Translations under genes and position numbers: made by a program
Notes under the pieces: generated by a model
What the model was told of the DNA's origin: nothing
The model's input: only the letters and a program-made list of their open reading frames with translations
The model's database searches: none
Source of the DNA: Ralstonia sp. UBA689
GTDB lineage: Bacteria > Pseudomonadota > Gammaproteobacteria > Burkholderiales > Burkholderiaceae
DNA: 59,362 nt
Assembly: GCF_002298975.1 (NCBI RefSeq)
Contig: NZ_DBMV01000026.1
Coordinates: 1 to 59,362 of the forward strand
Reading direction: 5' to 3'
Shown here: in pieces, positions 27,227-36,162 of the stretch
Layout of the letters: each line of letters opens with the position of its first letter
How positions within the stretch are numbered: position 1 is the stretch's first letter

Positions 27227-28012
27227 ATGTCCCAGAAGAAAGCGCCGCTGTTCGAGATCCGCAGCGGCACCGTCGATGCCCTGCTGCTGTCGCCGCGCAC
27301 CGCCGACATGGACGCCCTGGCCGCCGAACTCACGCGCCGCTTTGCCGACACGCCGGAGTTTTTCTCCAACGACGTGATCGCCATCGACGTGCGCCGATTG
27401 GCCGAGGACGAACGCCTGCCCATCGACCGTTTGGTGGAGACCCTCTCCACGCTGCGTGCCCGTGCCATCGGCGTGGTCGCCAGCCCCGAGCAGGCCGAAT
27501 GGGCGCAAGCTTTTGGCCTGCCGCTGCTCGACAGCCACGGCCGTCGCCCGCGTGGCGAGAAGGACGACAAGGAAGCGTCGGAACCTGCCGCCGAAGCCGC
27601 ACCGGCGCCGGCACCTGCAACCACCACTGCCCCTTCGGCCCCTTCAGCGCCTCCCGTTGAAGCCGTGGCCATGCAGCCTGGCACCATGATCATCGACCGC
27701 CCCCTGCGTTCCGGCCAGCGCATCTATGCGCGCGGCGACCTGGTCGTGCTCGACCTGGTGAGCGACGGCGCCGAGGTGATCGCCGAGGGCAATATCTACG
27801 TCTACGCTTCGCTGCGCGGCCGCGCGCTGGCGGGCGTCAAGGGCAACCTGGATGCACGCATCTTCTGCACGTGCCTGGAGCCCCAACTGATTTCCATCGC
27901 CGGCATCTACCGCACCGGCGAAACCCCGTGGCCGGAAGCCTTTGCCAGCAAGCCTGCGCAGATCCGGCTCGCGGACAACACGCTGGTTCTCGAACCGTTG
28001 CGGATGAAGTAA
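27227..28012 (+). CDS. minC: septum-site inhibitor MinC
   Basis: This 261-residue inhibitor of FtsZ assembly has the MinC_N domain (residues 1-105), a Pro/Ala-rich linker (about 120-145) and the C-terminal beta-helix with RSGQRIYARGDLVVLD and the FCTCLEPQLISIAGIY strand that contacts MinD. It is longer than the E. coli protein because of the linker, as is usual in Burkholderiales. It is the first gene of minCDE. Confidence 0.95.
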   Translation: MSQKKAPLFEIRSGTVDALLLSPRTADMDALAAELTRRFADTPEFFSNDVIAIDVRRLAEDERLPIDRLVETLSTLRARAIGVVASPEQAEWAQAFGLPLLDSHGRRPRGEKDDKEASEPAAEAAPAPAPATTTAPSAPSAPPVEAVAMQPGTMIIDRPLRSGQRIYARGDLVVLDLVSDGAEVIAEGNIYVYASLRGRALAGVKGNLDARIFCTCLEPQLISIAGIYRTGETPWPEAFASKPAQIRLADNTLVLEPLRMK

Positions 28013-28058
28013 CACGCCGAGTGCGTGCCGAGCGATTTAACTTTTTGAACTACGAGCC

Positions 28059-28877
28059 ATGACCAAGATCATCGTTGTCACTTCCGGCAAGGGCGGCGTC
28101 GGCAAGACGACCACCAGTGCGGCGTTTTCCGCCGGCCTCGCGCTGCGCGGCCATAAGACCGCCGTCATCGACTTCGACGTCGGCCTGCGCAACCTCGACC
28201 TCATCATGGGCTGCGAGCGCCGCGTGGTGTATGACCTGATCAACGTGATCCACGGCGAGGCCAACCTGAACCAGGCCCTCATCAAGGACAAGAAGTGCGA
28301 GAACCTGTTCATCCTGCCCGCCTCGCAGACGCGCGACAAAGACGCCCTCACGCGTGAAGGCGTCGAGAAGGTGATCGAAGGCCTCAAGGAGATGGGCTTC
28401 GAATACATCGTCTGCGATTCGCCGGCCGGTATCGAATCGGGCGCGCTGATGGCGATGTACTTTGCCGACGAGGCCATCGTGGTGACCAACCCGGAAGTGT
28501 CTTCCGTGCGCGACTCCGACCGCATCCTGGGCATCCTGTCATCCAAATCGCGCCGCGCGGTGGAAGGTAAGGAACCAATCAAGGAACACCTGCTGCTCAC
28601 GCGTTACAACCCGAAGCGCGTGTCGGAAGGCGAGATGCTGTCGCTGTCCGACATCCAGGAAATCCTGCGCATCAAGCTGATCGGCGTGATTCCGGAATCG
28701 GAAGCCGTGCTGCAGGCATCCAACCAGGGCCTGCCCGCCATCCACCTGGAAGGCTCCGATGTGGCCAACGCCTACCACGACGTGATCGACCGCTTCCTGG
28801 GCAAGGAGAAGGAACTGCGCTATGTCGAATACAACAAGCCCGGCTTTCTGCAGCGCCTGTTCGGCGGCGGCAAATAA
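28059..28877 (+). CDS. minD: septum-site ATPase MinD
   Basis: This 272-residue ParA/MinD ATPase recruits MinC to the membrane and oscillates with MinE. The deviant Walker A GKGGVGKTT is near the N-terminus, followed by DFDVGLRNLD and the Walker B VCDSPAG. The C-terminal amphipathic membrane helix is GFLQRLFGGGK. It lies 46 bases after minC and 14 before minE. Confidence 0.97.
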   Translation: MTKIIVVTSGKGGVGKTTTSAAFSAGLALRGHKTAVIDFDVGLRNLDLIMGCERRVVYDLINVIHGEANLNQALIKDKKCENLFILPASQTRDKDALTREGVEKVIEGLKEMGFEYIVCDSPAGIESGALMAMYFADEAIVVTNPEVSSVRDSDRILGILSSKSRRAVEGKEPIKEHLLLTRYNPKRVSEGEMLSLSDIQEILRIKLIGVIPESEAVLQASNQGLPAIHLEGSDVANAYHDVIDRFLGKEKELRYVEYNKPGFLQRLFGGGK

Positions 28878-28891
28878 GGAGGACACCATCC

Positions 28892-29146
28892 ATGTCGATT
28901 CTGTCTTTCCTGCTGGGCGAGAAGAAGAAAACAGCAAGCGTCGCCAAGGAGCGCCTGCAGATCATCCTCGCCCATGAACGCACCGGTGGCGGTGCCCCCG
29001 CCGATTACCTGCCCGCGCTGCAGCGCGAGCTGGTGGCTGTGATTTCCAAGTACGTGAAGATCGGCAACGACGACATCAAGGTCAACCTCGAGCGCCAGGA
29101 CAACCTGGAGGTGCTTGAGGTGAAGATCGAGATTCCGCAGGCGTAA
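28892..29146 (+). CDS. minE: cell-division topological factor MinE
   Basis: This 84-residue protein has an anti-MinCD helix (KERLQIILAHERTGG) and a C-terminal topological-specificity domain ending NLEVLEVKIEIPQ. The N-terminal membrane-binding segment (MSILSFLLG) is present. AGGAGG lies before the start. It is the last gene of minCDE. Confidence 0.97.
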   Translation: MSILSFLLGEKKKTASVAKERLQIILAHERTGGGAPADYLPALQRELVAVISKYVKIGNDDIKVNLERQDNLEVLEVKIEIPQA

Positions 29147-29159
29147 GCCAGCGTCTTCG

Positions 29160-30392
29160 TTATCTGACGCGAATGATGCGGCCCGCCGATGCCTTTGGCG
29201 CGGCCGGCATCGGCCCCACGTAGGCGGCGCGCGGGCGGATCAATTGCCCTGCTGCGCGCTGCTCCAGCGCGTGCGCAACCCAGCCCGCTGTGCGCCCCGC
29301 CGCAAACAGGCCGAAGGCTGAACCCTCGGGCAAACCGAGCACACGCCGGGTGGCCACCAGCGCGAAATCCACCGACGGTCCATCGCCGGTTAGATCGGCC
29401 ACGGCATCGATCACCGCTTGCAGCTGCTTGCGCGCCGCACCGGCCTTCGGCAGCCGTGCCAGGATGGCATCGGCACGTGGGTCCGCCTTGCGATACAGCG
29501 GATGCCCAAAACCCGGCAGCGTGTCGCCGCGATCCAGCCGACGGCGCAATGCTGTTGCCACCGACCGCTCCCCTTCCAGCTCGCTCAGCAGCGCTTCCAC
29601 GCGCGCCGTGGTGCCGCCATGCCGGCCGCCGGTGAGGGCAGCCAGTCCTGCGCTGACCGCGGCTCCCAGGCTCGCGCCCGTGGAAGCAACCACGCGCGCC
29701 GCAAAGCTCGACGCATTGAGTTCGTGATCGGCGCATAGCACCAGTGCCACGCGGATGGCCTCGGCGGCGTGCGCGTCCAAGCCCCACGCCTGCTGGCATT
29801 GCAGGTGCACCGGTGCGGCATCCGGCGAGCGACCCAGCATGGCGGCAAACACGAGGCGCAACAGCGCACCGGCATCGCGCGCGGTGCGCTCGCTGTCCTG
29901 CCGCCACACGGCTTCATCCAATGCCGGCAGTGCGAGCGTGCACAACGCCATGCAGCGCTGGCGGATATCGACCTCGGCTAGCGAGGCCAGCGCGGCATAC
30001 CAGCTCTTGGGCAGGACCGGCGCGGGCGTGTCGAAGGCCACCGCCTCATCGCATTGCCAGAGCCGGGCGGCAATGGCCTCCAGCGCGGCGTGCTCGGCCA
30101 GCTCCACAGCGGGGGCACCGCGATAGAACAACCGGCCGTGGTCGATGAGCGTGATGGCCGATTCCATCACCGGCAGGCCCCAGTCCAGCGCATGGCGCAC
30201 CACTTGGCGCGGGCGGCGGCCGCCGGCGCGCTGATCGGCCAAGCGGGCCACGTCGGCCTCACGGTAGCGGCTGCCGCGTCCGTCGGGCGACGGGTACGCC
30301 GACAGCAGCCCTCGGCTTACATAGGCGTACAGCGTCGGGCGCGAGATGTGCAGGCGTTCAGCGGCTTCAGCGGCGTCGAGGTAGGTGGTCAT
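29160..30392 (-). CDS. citrate-synthase-fold protein with N-terminal helix-turn-helix
   Basis: This 410-residue protein starts with an excisionase/MerR-like DNA-binding helix-turn-helix (AAERLHISRPTLYAYVSRGL, residues about 8-27) followed by a wing (RGSRYREADVARL). The rest is a citrate synthase fold with the conserved GGRHGG loop, GFGHPLY and the catalytic-type Asp in VDFAL. The catalytic core looks intact, so it could be an enzyme, a metabolite-sensing regulator or both. It diverges from a CaiB/BaiF CoA-transferase gene with only 116 bases between them, which suggests it regulates that gene. It is convergent with minE. Confidence 0.85.
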   Translation of the reverse strand: MTTYLDAAEAAERLHISRPTLYAYVSRGLLSAYPSPDGRGSRYREADVARLADQRAGGRRPRQVVRHALDWGLPVMESAITLIDHGRLFYRGAPAVELAEHAALEAIAARLWQCDEAVAFDTPAPVLPKSWYAALASLAEVDIRQRCMALCTLALPALDEAVWRQDSERTARDAGALLRLVFAAMLGRSPDAAPVHLQCQQAWGLDAHAAEAIRVALVLCADHELNASSFAARVVASTGASLGAAVSAGLAALTGGRHGGTTARVEALLSELEGERSVATALRRRLDRGDTLPGFGHPLYRKADPRADAILARLPKAGAARKQLQAVIDAVADLTGDGPSVDFALVATRRVLGLPEGSAFGLFAAGRTAGWVAHALEQRAAGQLIRPRAAYVGPMPAAPKASAGRIIRVR

Positions 30393-30508
30393 CGGGCGGA
30401 TGGATCGTGAAGGCGAAAGGCCATCGAGGTTGATCAGTCTAGTCAATGTTGACGCTATCGACAGCGCGGGTCTGTAATGCAGGCACACCTTCTCTGCGGA
30501 GTCTTGCC

Positions 30509-31927
30509 ATGTCGTCATCGGTTGCTGAAGTGCAGACCATCACCCCGGCCAACGCGCTCGCCCAGTTGTGGTCCGTGCTCGGTCAACCTGACGATGCGCT
30601 CTCGCGCGTGACGCTGGCGGGCACCGAGCCGGCGCTGCCCTCCTCGTTTGCCGTGGGCACGCTGGCGCAAAGCACCATTGCCGCCGCCGCGCTGGCCGCC
30701 GCGCAGGTCGATACGCTACGCACCGGCCGCCAGCAAACCGTGTCGGTTGATATGCGGCACGCGGCGCTGGAGTTCCGCTCGGAGCGCTACTTCCGCGTCG
30801 CCGGCCAATTGCCGCCCGAGCCGTGGGACAAGATCGCCGGGCTCTACCGCTGCGGCGATGGCCGCTGGGTGCGTCTGCACACCAACTTCCCGCATCACCG
30901 TGACGGTGTGCTCAAGCTGCTCGGCTGCGCGTACGACCGCGATGCCGTGGCCGCCGCGCTGAGTCAATGGAAGGCCGAAGCCTTCGAGGACGCCGCCGCG
31001 CAGGCCGGCATGGTCGTCACCGCCGCGCGCGCGTTTGAAGAATGGGATCGCCACCCGCAAGGCATTGCCGTGGCCAGCCAGCCGCTCATGACGATCGAGC
31101 GCATTGGCGATGCACCGGCCCAGCCATTGCCGGCGCAGGCCGAGGGCCGGCCGCTGTCAGGCGTGCGCGTGCTGGACCTCACGCGCGTGATTGCCGGCCC
31201 GGTGAGCGGCCGTACGCTGGCTGCACACGGAGCGGATGTGCTGCTCATCACCGCGCCGCACCTGCCCGCGATTCCGCCGCTGGTGATTGACACGGGGCGC
31301 GGCAAGCGGTCCGCGCAACTCGATCTGCGTGATCCGGCCGGTGCCGAACAACTGCGCGCCCTGCTGCGTGATGCCGACATCTTCGTGCAGGGCTACCGCC
31401 CCGGCGGTGTGACCGCACTTGGCTTCAGCCCATCACAAGCCGCCGCCCTGCGCCCGGGCATCGTCTACCTGAGCCTGTGCGCGTACGGCCATGCCGGGCC
31501 GTGGGCGAATCGGCGCGGTTTCGATTCGCTGGTGCAGACCGCCAGCGGCTTCAACTGGGCCGAAGCCAATGCCGCTGGCGAGGCCAAGCCGCGCCCGCTG
31601 CCCGCCCAGGCACTGGACCACGCAGCGGGCTACCTGATGGCCGCCGGTGCCATGACGGCGCTTGCGCGTCGCATGACCGAGGGTGGCAGCTGGCACGTGC
31701 GAGTGTCGCTCGCGCAGACGGCGCAATGGCTGCGCAGCTTCGGCCGCATGGCCTACGGCTTTGATGCGCCCGACCCGCGCTATGAAGACATCGGCGCTTA
31801 CCTGGAAACGACGCCGTCTGGTTTTGGGACGCTCACGGCGCTGCGTCACGCGGGGCAGCTCTCCGACACGCCGCCGCGCTGGACGCTGCCTAGCGTGCCG
31901 CTGGGGACGCACCCCGCGCGGTGGTAG
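30509..31927 (+). CDS. CaiB/BaiF (family III) CoA-transferase family protein
   Basis: This 472-residue protein has the family core beginning GVRVLDLTRVIAGP, GKRSAQLDLRDPAGAEQL and PGIVYLSLCAYGHAGPW. It moves CoA between carboxylic acids in this family. The N-terminal 220 residues form a degenerate second CaiB-like half (EPWDKIAGLYRCGDGRWVRL), as in the tandem type. A catalytic Asp could not be placed with confidence. CGGAG precedes the 30509 start. It faces the HTH-citrate synthase gene. Confidence 0.85.
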   Translation: MSSSVAEVQTITPANALAQLWSVLGQPDDALSRVTLAGTEPALPSSFAVGTLAQSTIAAAALAAAQVDTLRTGRQQTVSVDMRHAALEFRSERYFRVAGQLPPEPWDKIAGLYRCGDGRWVRLHTNFPHHRDGVLKLLGCAYDRDAVAAALSQWKAEAFEDAAAQAGMVVTAARAFEEWDRHPQGIAVASQPLMTIERIGDAPAQPLPAQAEGRPLSGVRVLDLTRVIAGPVSGRTLAAHGADVLLITAPHLPAIPPLVIDTGRGKRSAQLDLRDPAGAEQLRALLRDADIFVQGYRPGGVTALGFSPSQAAALRPGIVYLSLCAYGHAGPWANRRGFDSLVQTASGFNWAEANAAGEAKPRPLPAQALDHAAGYLMAAGAMTALARRMTEGGSWHVRVSLAQTAQWLRSFGRMAYGFDAPDPRYEDIGAYLETTPSGFGTLTALRHAGQLSDTPPRWTLPSVPLGTHPARW

Positions 31928-31987
31928 CATTCGCGCCTACCGTTTTCTTTGCCCGCGCCTGATGCTCCGGGCGCACATGGCCCGCCG

Positions 31988-32845
31988 ATGCTCAGTTACC
32001 GTCACGCCTTCCACGCCGGCAATCATGCCGATGTCCTCAAGCACGCCGTGCTTGTGCAGATGCTCGATTACCTCACGCAGAAGGACAAGCCGTTCTGGTA
32101 CATCGACACGCATGCCGGCGCGGGCCTCTACGCGCTGGACCACGAATGGGCGCAGAAGAAGGCCGAGTTCGATACCGGCATCGGCCCCCTGTGGCGCGCG
32201 GCCGAAGCCGGCGAAACGCTGCCGCCCCTGCTCGACGCCTACCTCGATCAGGTGCGCGAGCTGAACCCGAATGGCGAACTGAAGCGCTACCCGGGCTCGC
32301 CGTGGCTGGCGTGGCAGATGCTGCGCGACGCCGATCGCCTGCGCCTGTTCGAGCTGCACAGCACCGAGATCAAGGTGCTGTCCAACAACTTCCGCGGTGC
32401 CGGACGCAAGGTCATGCTGTATGACGGCGATGGCTTTGCCGGCATCAAGGCGATCCTGCCGCCGCCGCCGCGCCGTGCGCTGGTGCTGATCGATCCGTCG
32501 TTCGAAGACAAGCAGGATTACGCCCGCACGGTGCAAGCCCTGCAGGACAGCCTGCAACGCTTTGCCACCGGCATGTATGCGATCTGGTATCCGCTCGTGC
32601 AGCGGCGTGAAGCCGCACAATTTCCTGCACGCCTGAAGCAGTTACGACCGACGGATTGGCTGCACGTCACGCTCACCGTCAAGCACCCGGTCGAGGGCGG
32701 CCTGGGCCTGCACGGCAGCGGCATGTTCATCGTCAACCCGCCGTGGACGCTGAAGGCGCAGTTGCAGGAAGCCATGCCCACGCTGGTGCGCCTGCTCGGC
32801 CAGGACGACGGCGCGAAGTTCACGCTGGAAGGGCAGACAAGCTGA
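31988..32845 (+). CDS. rlmJ: 23S rRNA (adenine-N6) methyltransferase RlmJ
   Basis: This 285-residue SAM-dependent methyltransferase modifies A2030 of 23S rRNA. The family N-terminus MLSYRHAFHAGNHADVLKH is the reason for starting at 31988. The SAM loop is IDTHAGAGLYAL and the catalytic motif reads DPSFE where E. coli has DPPYE, so the usual second Pro is Ser. The C-terminal NPPW is present. It is 60 bases after the CoA transferase. Confidence 0.93.
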   Translation: MLSYRHAFHAGNHADVLKHAVLVQMLDYLTQKDKPFWYIDTHAGAGLYALDHEWAQKKAEFDTGIGPLWRAAEAGETLPPLLDAYLDQVRELNPNGELKRYPGSPWLAWQMLRDADRLRLFELHSTEIKVLSNNFRGAGRKVMLYDGDGFAGIKAILPPPPRRALVLIDPSFEDKQDYARTVQALQDSLQRFATGMYAIWYPLVQRREAAQFPARLKQLRPTDWLHVTLTVKHPVEGGLGLHGSGMFIVNPPWTLKAQLQEAMPTLVRLLGQDDGAKFTLEGQTS

Positions 32846-33152
32846 GGTACCCCAGCGAGGATTGTTCGGATCGTCACCGAACAGATGAACGACCTTCTGG
32901 CCTAAGGCAGGGCGTGACTCACGCACGGTGAGTCGCTCCAGTTCTCATGTTCAGGCAGGCCCATGCCAGTGGGCCCGCCTGGCCAGGCAACGCAGTCAAG
33001 CGCTTCACGTTGTACCTGCTGCCTGGCGAAACAGGCGGATTGTGCAAATTCAATAAGATTTTGCAGATACTTGTCGGTCAAAGAAATAAATTAAATAACC
33101 GACATCAATTCAGCTTGTTTATTAGCTGATCAAAGTCAATCACTGTAGAAAC
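32846..33152. other. 307-bp gap with a strong inverted repeat
   Basis: CAGGCAGGCCCA (32952-32963) and TGGGCCCGCCTG (32970-32981) form a 12-bp stem with one mismatch and a 6-base loop, without a T-run. Downstream, 33045-33150 is AT-rich and probably holds the promoter of the phospholipase gene. Confidence 0.5.
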
Positions 33153-34550
33153 ATGAATAAAACCTTGTTAACCAAGGCAGGGCTTACTTTTGCCTTGATT
33201 TTCTCCATTCAGGCGACATTGGCCCAGTCCAACCCGGCGACTGAAAAATCGTTGATGGCCTATTTCAACCAGCGCACATCCTCGCAATTCACGGAGCCTT
33301 ACCGAAATATCGTGCGCAATGGGGATGATCTTGAGCGCGTGATCGTTCAGCAGATTGGTCATGCCAAGCGCAGCATCGACGTGGCGGTGATGAGCATGAC
33401 GCTGCCGAATATCGCACGTGCGCTGGTTGAGGCCAAGCAGCGAGGGGTCGCGGTTCGCGTTGTTCTTGACAACAGCAACAACCGCAACTGGATTGATCTC
33501 TCGACGGACGAGGTTGCTGCCTTGAGCGACAAGCAGCAGGAACTCTGGTTGGAGATCAATACCCTGGTCGATATCAACGGTGACGGTGAAATTTCCGACG
33601 AAGAACGCGCAGCCCGCGATGTGCCGACGCTGTTCACGCAAGCGAATATCCCGGTCATCGACGATACAAACGATGGCAGCAAGGGCTCGGGGCTGATGCA
33701 CCACAAGTTCCTGGTCATTGATGGTGCGGTTGTCGTGAGCACCTCGGCCAATTTCACGCACAGCGGATTCTTTGGTGACTTTGGCTTACCCAATAGCAGG
33801 GGCAACGCAGAGAATCTCGTTGTTGTGAAGAGCGTGGAACTGGCGCAGCTCTATCAAGCCGAGTTCAATTATCTGTGGGGAGATGGCCCAGGCACCACCA
33901 AGCGAAGCAAGTTCGGCGTGCGCAAGCCTTATCGACCAGCACGCACAATTCAAACGGCCGATGGCAAGGTGCAGGTGCAATTTTCACCGTTCTCAAGATC
34001 CCAGTCGGACGATGCGACATCGTCCGGACTGATTGCCAGGACACTGTCCACCGCATCCTCCAGCATTGACATTGCAGCCTACGTTTTCACCGATGCGTGG
34101 GTGGCCGAGGCGCTGCGGCAAGCCCATACCCACCGCAATATCGCGCTGCGCGGTGCGATTGACCGAAGTTTCGTCTACTACGCCAGCAGCGCCACGCTCG
34201 ACATGTGGGGTATCCGGCGATTCGATGCCAACTGTGAGCTGAAGCCGCAGACGCATCCGTGGGAAAAGGTGGCGACACACGTTGGCTACCCGTGGCTGCC
34301 CGAAGGCGACAAGTTGCACCACAAGATCGCCGTGATTGATCGCCGGACCGTGATCACGGGTTCGCATAACTGGTCCGCCGCTGCCAACAGGACCAATGAC
34401 GAGAACCTGCTGGTGATCGAATCCCCTGCCCTGGCTGCGGAATTCCAGCAGGAGATGGATCGGCTGCATCAGAGCATGGTGTACGGACCGTCTTCACCGC
34501 TGCTGCGTCGTGCTGCCAAAGAACAGCAGCGTTGTGCCCTTGCACGTTGA
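33153..34550 (+). CDS. secreted phospholipase D-family protein with an inserted EF-hand loop
   Basis: This 465-residue protein has a signal peptide ending TLA and two complete HKD motifs (H183-K185-D190 in HHKFLVID, H389-K391-D396 in HHKIAVID), each followed by a Ser/Asn-rich strand as in active PLD enzymes. Between the first beta sheet and the first HKD, residues 140-151 (DINGDGEISDEE) match a canonical 12-residue EF-hand calcium loop. It may be a calcium-dependent phosphodiesterase acting on lipid or nucleic acid outside the cytoplasm. Base composition is lower in GC than its neighbours, and the ribosome site is weak. Confidence 0.85.
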   Translation: MNKTLLTKAGLTFALIFSIQATLAQSNPATEKSLMAYFNQRTSSQFTEPYRNIVRNGDDLERVIVQQIGHAKRSIDVAVMSMTLPNIARALVEAKQRGVAVRVVLDNSNNRNWIDLSTDEVAALSDKQQELWLEINTLVDINGDGEISDEERAARDVPTLFTQANIPVIDDTNDGSKGSGLMHHKFLVIDGAVVVSTSANFTHSGFFGDFGLPNSRGNAENLVVVKSVELAQLYQAEFNYLWGDGPGTTKRSKFGVRKPYRPARTIQTADGKVQVQFSPFSRSQSDDATSSGLIARTLSTASSSIDIAAYVFTDAWVAEALRQAHTHRNIALRGAIDRSFVYYASSATLDMWGIRRFDANCELKPQTHPWEKVATHVGYPWLPEGDKLHHKIAVIDRRTVITGSHNWSAAANRTNDENLLVIESPALAAEFQQEMDRLHQSMVYGPSSPLLRRAAKEQQRCALAR

Positions 34551-34692
34551 GCTGGTAACCACCTGCCACCGGAAGAAGTCATGCGTGACACTTCCCTGCC
34601 ACATGCGTGTGCTACGTAGTCGGGCGTATGCTTGAACATGCGCCGCCCAGGGCGGCGTGCCCCATCTGGCAGGACGGCAGGAGCAGGACACC

Positions 34693-35598
34693 ATGAGCGA
34701 ACGTGACGCAGCGCGGCAGGCGCGGCTGCAGGAAGACCTCCTCGACACGCTGGACGAGGAGTTGGAGATGGAAATCGACGACCACCGGCTCGACGGTGGC
34801 GAGAGCATCAGCGAAGAAGCCCGCGAAACGCGGCGCATGTACTTCCGCGAGCTGTTCCGCCTGCAGGGCGAGCTCGTCAAGCTGCAGGACTGGGTGATCG
34901 AGACCGGCCACCGGCTGGTGGTGATCTTCGAGGGGCGCGATGCCGCCGGCAAGGGCGGCGCCATCAAGCGCATCACGCAGCGGCTGAACCCGCGCGTGTG
35001 CCGCGTGGCCGCCCTGCCCGCGCCCACCAACCGCGAACGCACGCAGTGGTACTTCCAGCGCTACGTGGCGCACCTGCCCGCCGCCGGCGAGATCGTCCTG
35101 TTCGACCGCAGTTGGTACAACCGCGCTGGCGTCGAGCGCGTGATGAGCTTCTGCACCGACGAGGAATACGAAGAGTTCTTCCGCTCCGTGCCCGAGTTCG
35201 AGAAGATGCTCGTGCGCTCGGGCATCCAGATCGTCAAATACTGGTTCTCGGTGACGGACGAAGCGCAGGAAGTGCGTTTCCAGAGCCGCATCGACGATCC
35301 GCTCAAGCAGTGGAAGCTGAGCCCCATGGATCTGGAAAGCCGCCGCCGCTGGGAAGACTACACGCGCGCCAAGGAAGTCATGCTCGAGCGCTCGCACATT
35401 CCCGAATCGCCATGGTGGGTGGTGCTGGCCGATGACAAGAAGCGCGCGCGTCTGAACTGCATCCACCATCTGCTGAACCAGGTGCCCTATCACCCGGTGC
35501 CGCATCCGGCGGTGCAGCTGCCCGAGCGTGTGCACCACGCGGAATATATCCGCCACCCGGTGCCGGAAGAGATGATCGTCCCGAACGTCTACGGATAG
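34693..35598 (+). CDS. ppk2: polyphosphate kinase 2
   Basis: This 301-residue PPK2-family enzyme transfers phosphate between polyphosphate and nucleotides. The Walker A is EGRDAAGKGGAIKR, the Walker B is LFDRSWYNRAGVERVM, and the lid region is REPROD-like (SRRRWEDYTRAKEVML). The single-domain length fits class I or III. AGGAG lies before the 34693 start. An acidic N-terminal segment precedes the kinase fold. Confidence 0.92.
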   Translation: MSERDAARQARLQEDLLDTLDEELEMEIDDHRLDGGESISEEARETRRMYFRELFRLQGELVKLQDWVIETGHRLVVIFEGRDAAGKGGAIKRITQRLNPRVCRVAALPAPTNRERTQWYFQRYVAHLPAAGEIVLFDRSWYNRAGVERVMSFCTDEEYEEFFRSVPEFEKMLVRSGIQIVKYWFSVTDEAQEVRFQSRIDDPLKQWKLSPMDLESRRRWEDYTRAKEVMLERSHIPESPWWVVLADDKKRARLNCIHHLLNQVPYHPVPHPAVQLPERVHHAEYIRHPVPEEMIVPNVYG

Positions 35599-35615
35599 CA
35601 GGCGAGGCCCCCCGC

Positions 35616-35903
35616 TCACAGCGTCAAGCGGATCTCGAACCCGGGCACGAGCGCTTCACCGTCGCCCGGGGTTACGTCCAATCGGGTGACCAGGGCGCCG
35701 TTGGGGCCCTCCCACATCCATTCCTGCATGCTCAGCACCAAGGCCTCGGGGCCGGCCAGGAAGGCCTCGACGGCGCCATCGCGGCGGTTGCGCACCCAGC
35801 CGCGCAGGCCCAACGCCCGGGCCATGTCGGCACAGGCGGCCCGGTAGCCCACGCCCTGTACGCGACCCTGTACGGTGACGATCACTTGGGCAATAGCAGA
35901 CAT
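35616..35903 (-). CDS. acyP: acylphosphatase
   Basis: This 95-residue enzyme hydrolyses acyl phosphates. The phosphate loop GRVQGVGYR with the catalytic Arg and the catalytic Asn in GWVRNRRDG are present. It ends 17 bases from ppk2, convergent, and diverges from the ABC transporter genes. Confidence 0.93.
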   Translation of the reverse strand: MSAIAQVIVTVQGRVQGVGYRAACADMARALGLRGWVRNRRDGAVEAFLAGPEALVLSMQEWMWEGPNGALVTRLDVTPGDGEALVPGFEIRLTL

Positions 35904-36162
35904 GGCGGCTCCGGAAGACGGCGGATGGCGAGTTGGGAGGACGATGACGAACCAGCGCGATTGTTACTGTCGCATCTCTGTCACATTTCTGGAATGTGAC
36001 GCAGGCAGACTGACAACCGCACGGCGGGATCGGGCGCTACGCAAGGTAAACTAGGCGGCTTGCCGCCAGGTGCCAAGCGCCTCTCTCGGCCATCCACGCC
36101 ACGTACCGCGCCTTGACCTCGACGGCGCGATTTTCGCAAGCGTTCTGTCCCGGTTATCCACG

